Origin: Chryseobacterium sp. BGARF1
GTDB taxonomy: Bacteria; Bacteroidota; Bacteroidia; Flavobacteriales; Weeksellaceae
DNA: 38,359 nt
Assembly: GCF_001677955.1 (NCBI RefSeq)
Contig: NZ_LELA01000106.1
Coordinates: forward strand, 1 to 38,359
Direction of reading: 5' to 3'
In this document: in pieces, positions 15,946-22,119 of the stretch
How the letters are laid out: each line of letters starts with the position of its first letter
Position numbering within the stretch: the stretch's first letter is position 1
Notes under the pieces: generated by a model
Told to the model about the DNA's origin: nothing
Databases searched by the model: none
What the model saw: only the letters and a program-made list of their open reading frames with translations
Translations under genes and position numbers: made by a program

Positions 15946-16646
15946 TGAAAAAAATAGTTGTAGGAATAAGTTTACTGGCTATATTTTCCTGTGGTAAAAT
16001 TTCTCCAAAAGGAAATTTAGAGAAGAAAGAAATTGATGTTGAAGAATTTGTAAACCTTGACCTTGAAGGGAAATTTCGTGTATTTTATGCAAGAGGACCG
16101 AAAAACTTTGTGGAAGTAGAAACCTACCCAAACATAGCCGGAAATTTGGATATTGATGTGGACGATAAGACTTTATCTATAAAAGAAAGCCGAAAAACAA
16201 AAGGTGTTGATTTTTATAATATCACGATTTATTCAAAATACAATCTGGAGAAAATTTCAATTTCAGACTCTGTGGAAATGAATATTTCTAGTGAAATTAA
16301 AACTGATAATTTCAAATTAAATTTAAAAAATTACGCTACTTTTATGGGTTCATTGAACACAAGAAGAGCGGAAATTGATATGCAGAATAGAAGCCGTGCT
16401 AATTTTTTAGGTGAAACTAAAGATGCGGTAATAAAGATCTCAGATACAGCAAGTTTAATTGCTCCTTATTGGAAAATCGTCAACTTAAATGTAGATTCTC
16501 AAAATGGAAACTATGCAGAAGTTAACGTAAAAGATACACTGAAAGGAACTGTAAAAAATACAGCAAAATTTGTGTATTATAATGATCCAATCAGAGCTTT
16601 TAAAGTGGATAAAACTACGAGGGTGGAGAATAAGAAATTGAATTAG
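15945..16646 (+). CDS. DUF2807 (head GIN domain) lipoprotein
   Basis: 233 residues; signal with lipobox IFSC (Cys16). The mature protein is a repetitive beta structure of the DUF2807/GIN type: KEIDVEEFVNLDLEGKFRV, then short strands alternating with NISSEIKTDNFKLNLKNYA, SLNTRRAEIDMQNRSRANF and a C-terminal AEVNVKDTLKGTVKNTAKF. This right-handed helix-like family is exported in Bacteroidota, and its role is poorly known. Last gene of the DUF4199-GT2 operon by spacing. Confidence 0.82.
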   Translation: MKKIVVGISLLAIFSCGKISPKGNLEKKEIDVEEFVNLDLEGKFRVFYARGPKNFVEVETYPNIAGNLDIDVDDKTLSIKESRKTKGVDFYNITIYSKYNLEKISISDSVEMNISSEIKTDNFKLNLKNYATFMGSLNTRRAEIDMQNRSRANFLGETKDAVIKISDTASLIAPYWKIVNLNVDSQNGNYAEVNVKDTLKGTVKNTAKFVYYNDPIRAFKVDKTTRVENKKLN

Positions 16647-16680
16647 AAGCCGGAAGTTAGAAGAGGGATGATGGAAGTTA
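16647..16680 (+). repeat. GGAAGTT-rich repeat, left flank of the decayed gene
   Basis: Contains CCGGAAGTTAGAAG and ATGGAAGTTAAG. The inverted counterpart (reverse complement TTGGAAGTTTGAAG) lies at about 16999-17012, on the other side of the four-helix-bundle fragment. Purine-rich intergenic elements of this look are familiar from Chryseobacterium. Confidence 0.55.
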
Positions 16681-16950
16681 AGTAGGTTTGAAGTTTTAAA
16701 ATTTATTAATATTAGAAGAGCGTCTGATTCTATTGCATTAAATATTTCTGAAGGAAGTATTTTGCAGTCTAAATTAGAGTTTAGAAAATTTTTAGGATAT
16801 TCAATACGCTCATTAGCTGAAGTAGTGACTTGTCTTTATAAAGCAAAAAACAGAAAATATATTTCTGAAGAAGAGTTTAGTAAATTATATAATGAAAGTT
16901 ATAGTTTAATGAATCAGGTTATAGCTTTCAGAAATCAAATAAAAGAATAA
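16671..16950 (+). pseudogene. Decayed four-helix-bundle protein (S23/IVP family)
   Basis: Residues RRASDSIALNISEGS, LEFRKFLGYSIRSLAEVVT and the C-terminal SEEEFSKLYNESYSLMNQ are those of the S23/23S rRNA intervening-sequence-type four-helix-bundle family (usually about 115-120 residues). The front is broken. ATGGAAGTTAAG at 16671 runs into TAG, but adding a frame shift at the extra T (16683) continues as RFEVLK, the usual opening. It then jumps straight to FINIRRAS, so about 35 residues of helices 1-2 seem deleted. No proper start remains for the intact C-terminal part (TTG at 16762 would give 62 residues). Flanking inverted purine-rich repeats suggest it belongs to a repeat unit. Confidence 0.75.
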
Positions 16951-17015
16951 AAAAGGCTGGAAGCCTAAAGCTGTATGATGGAGACTTCCTGCTCCCTGCT
17001 TCAAACTTCCAACCT
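16951..17015 (-). repeat. Inverted purine-rich repeat, right flank
   Basis: Pyrimidine-rich on the plus strand (ACTTCC, CTTCAAACTTCCAACCTC); its reverse complement resembles the left-flank element. It starts with a small GGCTGGAAGCC hairpin right after the fragment's stop and ends 16 bases before the phosphosugar mutase ATG. Confidence 0.55.
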
Positions 17016-17030
17016 CAAAAACATACAAAT

Positions 17031-18746
17031 ATGACAACATTAGAAAAAGCGAAACTTTGGTTAAGTGACACCTTTGATAAAGAAACAAGGGATGCTGTTC
17101 AATCTTTAATCGACAGCAATTCTCCTGATTTGGAAGACTCTTTTTACAGAGAATTAGAGTTCGGAACCGGAGGAATGAGAGGAATAATGGGTGTTGGGAC
17201 CAATCGCTTAAATAAATATACATTAGGTCAGGCAACACAAGGTCTTGCCAATTATATGCTAGAGCAGTTTCAAGGTGAGGAGATCAGTGTTGCGATTGCT
17301 TATGACGTTCGTCACAATTCAAAAGAATTCGGAAAACTGGTAGCTGATGTTTTAACAGCAAACGGAATTAAAGTTTTGTTGTTTAAAAATCACAGACCAA
17401 CTCCGGAATTATCTTTTACCGTTCGTGATAAAAAATGCAACGGAGGAATTGTTTTAACGGCTTCTCACAATCCACCAGAATACAACGGATATAAAGTATA
17501 TTGGAATGACGGTGCACAAATCGTTCCACCACATGATGAAGCAATCATTAATGAAGTATATTCTGTAAAATTTGAAGAAATTAAATTTGAAGGAAATGAT
17601 AATCTAATCGAATGGATTGGAGAAGAGCAGGATGATGTTTATATCGATGCTTGCATCGAAAATTCAACCTATCAAGATGTTGGAAAAGGAAATTTAAATA
17701 TTGTTTTCACGTCTATTCACGGCACAACTTATACAACAGTTCCACAAGCTTTGGAAAAAGCAGGATTCAAGAAAGTAGACCTTGTTAAGGAGCAGATGAT
17801 CCCGAGCGGAAATTTCCCTACGGTAGATTCTCCAAACCCGGAAGAACCTGCAGCTTTGGAAATGGCGATGGATCTAGCTAAAATTACCAATGCAGATATC
17901 GTTATTGGAACAGATCCGGATGGAGACAGATTAGGAATTGCTGTTAGAAACTTAGAAGGCGAAATTCAGTTGTTAAACGGAAACCAATGTAATACTATTT
18001 TAACGTATTATATTTTAGATCAGTGGAAAAAACAAGGAAGAATTACCGGAAAAGAATTTATCGGTTCTACGATTGTAACTTCAGATATTTTCTTTGATAT
18101 TGCTGAAAAATTCGGTGTTGACTGTAAAGTTGGATTGACAGGCTTCAAATGGATAGGAAAAATGATCCGTGATTTTGAAGGTCAGGAAAAATTTGTTTGT
18201 GGTGGTGAAGAAAGTTTCGGTTTTATGACCGGAGATTTCGTTCGTGACAAAGATTCTTGTGGAAGTATCATTTTAGCTTGCGAAATTGCAGCTTGGTGTA
18301 AAGCCAACGGAAAAACGATGTATGAATACATGATTGAGATCTATCAGGAAACCGGGATGTATTACGAAGGTTTAATTAATATCGTTAAAAAAGGAAGAGA
18401 CGGAGCGGAAGAAATTCAGAATATGATGAAAAATTTCCGTGAAAATCCTCCAAAATCATTAGCTGGCTCTCTTGTAGAAGAAGTGAAAGATTTTAAAGAG
18501 CAAACCAATTTCGTTGTTTCTGAAAATAAAAAACAGGTGATGGATGAGATTCCAAAATCTAACGTGTTGATTTATTACACGCAAGACGGAACAAAAGTTT
18601 GCGTAAGACCTTCAGGAACAGAACCGAAAATCAAATTTTATGTTTCTGTGAAAGAGACCATAACTTCAAAAGAAGATTTTGAAGAAACGTTGAAAGTTTT
18701 GGAAGCAAAAATAGAAGAAGTAAGAGAAGACCTTCAGTTGAATTAA
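17031..18746 (+). CDS. Phospho-sugar mutase (phosphoglucomutase/phosphomannomutase, PgcA-like)
   Basis: Interconverts hexose 1- and 6-phosphates through a phosphoserine, feeding nucleotide-sugar and glycogen metabolism; cytoplasmic. All four alpha-D-phosphohexomutase motifs are present: catalytic TASHNPPEYNGYK with Ser145, Mg-binding DPDGDRLG (295-302), sugar-binding GGEESFG (near 395) and phosphate-binding RPSGTEPKIKFYV (near 530). At 571 residues it is the long PgcA type rather than the shorter bacterial PMM or GlmM. The ATG at 17031 is the natural start. Substrate preference (glucose or mannose) cannot be decided by eye. Confidence 0.92.
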   Translation: MTTLEKAKLWLSDTFDKETRDAVQSLIDSNSPDLEDSFYRELEFGTGGMRGIMGVGTNRLNKYTLGQATQGLANYMLEQFQGEEISVAIAYDVRHNSKEFGKLVADVLTANGIKVLLFKNHRPTPELSFTVRDKKCNGGIVLTASHNPPEYNGYKVYWNDGAQIVPPHDEAIINEVYSVKFEEIKFEGNDNLIEWIGEEQDDVYIDACIENSTYQDVGKGNLNIVFTSIHGTTYTTVPQALEKAGFKKVDLVKEQMIPSGNFPTVDSPNPEEPAALEMAMDLAKITNADIVIGTDPDGDRLGIAVRNLEGEIQLLNGNQCNTILTYYILDQWKKQGRITGKEFIGSTIVTSDIFFDIAEKFGVDCKVGLTGFKWIGKMIRDFEGQEKFVCGGEESFGFMTGDFVRDKDSCGSIILACEIAAWCKANGKTMYEYMIEIYQETGMYYEGLINIVKKGRDGAEEIQNMMKNFRENPPKSLAGSLVEEVKDFKEQTNFVVSENKKQVMDEIPKSNVLIYYTQDGTKVCVRPSGTEPKIKFYVSVKETITSKEDFEETLKVLEAKIEEVREDLQLN

Positions 18747-19013
18747 AATAAGGTTGCAGGAATTAGGTTTTAGGTAATAGTTTAATGATTTTGATTATCA
18801 TTAATTTTAGTCATTTATTGAAAACTTTTGTGTTCTTTGCTGAGTGAAACGCCTTTGCGAACTTAAAAACATTTAGTTGTTTAAAAAACTTTGCGAACTT
18901 TGCGTTAAAATCAAGCATTAATAACATAACAAGTATCTAATTAATTTATAATTCTAAATACTATAACCTAATTCCTCACACCTAAAAATCTAATATATTA
19001 AAAGTAAATAAAA
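18747..19013. repeat. Intergenic repeat block
   Basis: No ORF. AGGAATTAGGTT (18758-18769) and its exact reverse complement AACCTAATTCCT (18965-18976) bracket the gap. Inside, CTTTGCGAACTT occurs twice as a direct repeat (18853-18864 and 18889-18900), each near TTTGCG or TTAAAA strings. It looks like a mosaic of short dispersed intergenic elements rather than a regulator site. Confidence 0.6.
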
Positions 19014-20267
19014 GTGAAAGTTTCAAAATTAGCAGCGAACCTTATTGGTTCTGAAATTGTAAAAATTGGTAATGAAGTAAATGATTTAAAGGCGAAAGGG
19101 GCAGAGATTGCTAATCTTACGATTGGTGATTTGAACTCAAATCTTTACCCGATTCCTGCAGAATTAAAAGAAGAAATTCAGAAAGCGTATCAGAATAACT
19201 TAACCAATTATCCGCCTGCAAACGGATTGTTGTCATTAAGAAATGAAGTTTCTAAAGACTTGAAAACAAGATGGAATTTGGATTATTCTGCAAACGATAT
19301 CTTGATCACAGCAGGTTCAAGACCTTTGATCTATGCGGTTTATAAAGTAATCGTTGACGAAGGTGACAAGGTAATTTATCCTACACCGTCTTGGAACAAC
19401 AATCATTATGCTTATCTTACTTCTGCAGACGCAATTGAAGTTAAAACAACTCCCGAAAACAATTTTTTACCAACTGCTGCAGATTTAAAACCACACTTAA
19501 ACGGAGCAGTACTTTTAGCGCTTTGTTCGCCGTTAAATCCTACTGGAACGATGTTTACAGAAGCTCAGCTAAGAGAAATCTGTGAAATGATTTTGGAAGA
19601 AAATGCAAAAAGAGGAGCAGACGAAAAGCCTTTGTACTTAATGTATGATCAGATCTATTCTAATCTTACTTTTGGAGCTAAACATGTAGATCCTGTTTCA
19701 CTTTTCCCGGAAATGAGAGAATTTACAATCTACATCGAAGGTATTTCTAAATGTCTTGCTGCAACCGGAGTGCGTGTAGGATGGGGATTCGGTCCGGCTC
19801 ATATTATTGATAAAATGAAAGCTTTATTGACTCACGTTGGAGCTTGGGCTCCAAAACCGGAACAGGAAGCAACTGCAAAATATTTCCAGAATGCAGAAAA
19901 TGTAAACACATTTATCAATGATTTTAAAGGGAAATTAGAAGCAAGTTTAAAAGTTCTTCACAATGGGATCCAGGATTTAAAAACTAAAGGTTTATCTGTT
20001 GAAAGTATCGAACCGATGGGAGCACTTTACCTGACAATCAAGTTAGATTATATTGGAAAAACAAAACCTGATGGATCAATTATTGAAAATTCTTCAGATT
20101 TGGTTTTCTATCTAATTAATGAAGCAGGTGTAGCTTTAGTTCCTTTCTCTGCATTTGGAGAATCGAAGTCTGAGCCTTGGTTCAGAGCTTCTGTAGGTGG
20201 TTTAGATATCACCGAAATCGAAACAATGATGCCGAAACTGGAAAATGCTTTAAATAATTTAAAATAG
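19014..20267 (+). CDS. Class I/II PLP-dependent aminotransferase
   Basis: Fold-type I aminotransferase of 417 residues, cytoplasmic. Signatures: NYPPANGLLSLRNEV (near 65-79), ILITAGSRPLIYAVY, CSPLNPTGTM (Asn175), YDQIYSNL (Asp212), Schiff-base Lys246 in EGISKCLAATGVRVGW and the substrate-carboxylate arginine near the C-terminus in WFRASVGG. Nearest in type to aspartate or aromatic aminotransferases; the amino-acid substrate is not resolved. The start is GTG at 19014 (MKVSKLAANLIGSEIVKIG); no in-frame ATG lies just upstream. A terminator follows. Confidence 0.88.
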   Translation: MKVSKLAANLIGSEIVKIGNEVNDLKAKGAEIANLTIGDLNSNLYPIPAELKEEIQKAYQNNLTNYPPANGLLSLRNEVSKDLKTRWNLDYSANDILITAGSRPLIYAVYKVIVDEGDKVIYPTPSWNNNHYAYLTSADAIEVKTTPENNFLPTAADLKPHLNGAVLLALCSPLNPTGTMFTEAQLREICEMILEENAKRGADEKPLYLMYDQIYSNLTFGAKHVDPVSLFPEMREFTIYIEGISKCLAATGVRVGWGFGPAHIIDKMKALLTHVGAWAPKPEQEATAKYFQNAENVNTFINDFKGKLEASLKVLHNGIQDLKTKGLSVESIEPMGALYLTIKLDYIGKTKPDGSIIENSSDLVFYLINEAGVALVPFSAFGESKSEPWFRASVGGLDITEIETMMPKLENALNNLK

Positions 20268-20294
20268 TTTAAAAATTTTTTCTAAATTTATATC

Positions 20295-20330
20295 AAGTTG
20301 ATTCTTAATTTTAAGAATCAACTTTTTTAT
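20295..20330 (+). terminator. Terminator of the aminotransferase gene
   Basis: Perfect 14-base AT-rich stem AAGTTGATTCTTAA/TTAAGAATCAACTT (20295-20308, 20311-20324), closed by two T's and followed by T's. It sits across the upstream part of the next open frame, which argues for the later ATG there. Confidence 0.8.
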
Positions 20331-20357
20331 TATAAATACTTAATAACTGTAACACAA

Positions 20358-21698
20358 ATGGATAATGAAAAAAAAGAATCCAACCAGAATGAGTTGGAAC
20401 AAAATCAGCCACAACAAAACAATAATTCGCATTCTGATGACTTTTCAGAACAGCAAAATTCTGAATCAGAAAATATAATTACTGAAAATTCTACAAATGA
20501 GATTCTGGAGCAGCCTGCAGAAGAACCTCCTAAAGAAAGCTTACTCGTAACCGAAAAAAAGAAGAAAAATCCTTACAAGATGGCGTTTTTTAGCTTGGGT
20601 GGGATTATTCTTTTAGGTGGAGCTTCTTATTTTGGATACCAATACTACAAAAATCATCAGGTTATACCTGTCATTGAAAATGTCTGCTTAGATACCGATA
20701 CCAAAATTTACGATGCTTATAAAGATGCTGTGGTAATGGTGAAGCACAGATATGCTTTTGTTGCAAGAATTAAAGGAAAAGAAATTCAGCTGAATATTCC
20801 TGAAGCTTCTGAGGAAACACTTTTTGGAACCGCATTTTTTGTTGACAAAAAAGGAACTATGATCTCAAACAGCCATGTTCTTCAACCTTGGAATTCTCCG
20901 GAAAATGTTGATAAAATAAATACTGATGCTTCAAATATCCGCAGAAAAATAGCTTCTATACTTACCACAGATATTTCTGAAGATGGTTACGAAACTTTTA
21001 TTGCATCCAATTGGGGAAATGCATCTTCTGAATATAATGAAGAAGGCGGATATCATGAAGGAGATAGTGAAGAGGGAGGAGGTGAAGAGTTTATAAATTC
21101 AAATGATGTCGCTGTAGATTCTGCTAGAACTTCTGATGATATTGCAGCATCAATTCCTCAGAAAGATTATGTTTCAGAAGACGAAATCGAAGTGTATATG
21201 AAAACAGTAGATATTTCTGTCGCTTTACATAATTCTGCTGAAGTATGGTTGCCTTGTACCATTGAAAAAATTTCGGAAGATCAATCTGTAGACTTAGGAG
21301 TTTTACAATTAACCACAAAAGAAACTCCAAATACGGTAGTAAATATCATCAATCTTGACAATGCATTAACCGATGATCAAAGTTTGCGTCCCGGGGAAAA
21401 AGCAGTGATGATTGGCTATCCTTTAGGGGAAGATTTAGCACAAACCATTTCAGGAATTAAAGTACAGTTGTATAACGGACAAATCAGTAAAGAATCTGAT
21501 GGAACAAAAATTCAATACACCGTCACTTCAACACATGGCGCGAGCGGAGCTCCTATTTTTAATAACTGCGGATCCCTTATCGCTGTAAATTTTAGCGGTG
21601 TTGAAAAAGTTCAGGGTTACAATTTTGGAATTATTGCCAAGAAAATTTACTCTGTATATCCTGTTATAGCGGGTGAAGCAAAACCAAGTACGGAATAA
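20358..21698 (+). CDS. Membrane-anchored trypsin-like serine protease
   Basis: About 446 residues from the ATG at 20358 (the frame is open to 20298 but that crosses a terminator). Order: a hydrophilic Gln/Asn/Glu-rich cytoplasmic tail (1-66), a Lys cluster, one membrane helix (about 74-95), then a periplasmic chymotrypsin-fold protease. Likely catalytic residues are His173 (SNSHVL), Asp312 (SVDLGVLQL) and Ser396 (HGASGAPIFN). Between His and Asp lies an unusual insertion of about 90 residues, rich in Glu, Gly and Ser (EEGGYHEGDSEEGGGEEF). No PDZ domain follows, unlike DegP/HtrA. Possible role in stress or regulated proteolysis is inference. Confidence 0.82.
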   Translation: MDNEKKESNQNELEQNQPQQNNNSHSDDFSEQQNSESENIITENSTNEILEQPAEEPPKESLLVTEKKKKNPYKMAFFSLGGIILLGGASYFGYQYYKNHQVIPVIENVCLDTDTKIYDAYKDAVVMVKHRYAFVARIKGKEIQLNIPEASEETLFGTAFFVDKKGTMISNSHVLQPWNSPENVDKINTDASNIRRKIASILTTDISEDGYETFIASNWGNASSEYNEEGGYHEGDSEEGGGEEFINSNDVAVDSARTSDDIAASIPQKDYVSEDEIEVYMKTVDISVALHNSAEVWLPCTIEKISEDQSVDLGVLQLTTKETPNTVVNIINLDNALTDDQSLRPGEKAVMIGYPLGEDLAQTISGIKVQLYNGQISKESDGTKIQYTVTSTHGASGAPIFNNCGSLIAVNFSGVEKVQGYNFGIIAKKIYSVYPVIAGEAKPSTE

Positions 21699-21806
21699 TC
21701 ATAATATCAAAATATTTATTTGCTGTTATGAATAACAAAAAAATAGAAAAACAATTATTGAGTGTTCATGAAATTACTGCATATTTAAGCCACTTATTGC
21801 ACCAGA

Positions 21807-21897
21807 TTATTTACTATCTCCGTTGCTCTGGAAGAGCAAAACCTGTGTAGCAAAATATACAATACGAAGACCGCGCTCCATAGGAGCGCTACCTTTA
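21807..21897 (+). repeat. REP-like element, copy 1
   Basis: Starts TTATTTACTATCTCC and ends GCTACCTTTA. Contains two hairpins: GCTCT-GGA-AGAGC (about 21825-21837) and GCGCTCC-ATA-GGAGCGC (21873-21889), joined by a conserved spacer (CTGTGTAGCAAA, ATATACAA). Copy 2 lies 131 bases further in the same orientation. Confidence 0.75.
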
Positions 21898-21937
21898 ATT
21901 TAATTTAAATGGTGATATGATGATTTTTTTTAAGTTG

Positions 21938-22029
21938 TTATTTACTATCTCCATTGCTCCAGAGGAGCAAAATCTGTGTAGCAAAAATATACAACACGAA
22001 GACTGCGCTCCGTAGGAGTGCTACCTTTA
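21938..22029 (+). repeat. REP-like element, copy 2
   Basis: Same order as copy 1, with about a dozen differences and one extra A. The first hairpin is GCTCC-AGA-GGAGC: both sides of the closing pair changed together (T-A in copy 1, C-G here). The second is GCGCTCC-GTA-GGAGTGC, where a single change leaves a G-U pair. The pattern indicates that the paired structure is what is kept. Confidence 0.75.
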
Positions 22030-22119
22030 TCGGATTGAAAATTTGAATGAGCAACATTATAATCAGATTTTCCGTAATTAATTTAAACCAATTTATTATA
22101 ACAAAAAACAAAATATCAG

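Larger units (their letters stand above)
21699..22119. other. Intergenic region holding two REP-like elements
   Basis: 421 bases with no ORF. The middle is taken by two homologous 91-92 base elements (listed separately). The ends are AT-rich; the last 90 bases before the VIT-domain gene show no clear TAnnTTTG box. Confidence 0.7.

Noticed and set aside
16671..17015. Insertion sequence around the four-helix-bundle fragment
   Set aside because: No transposase and no target-site duplication could be found; only inverted purine-rich repeats are seen.
16906..17238. 110-residue minus-strand frame across the phosphosugar mutase start
   Set aside because: Runs antisense through a repeat and a clear gene; a leucine/serine-rich translation with no family.
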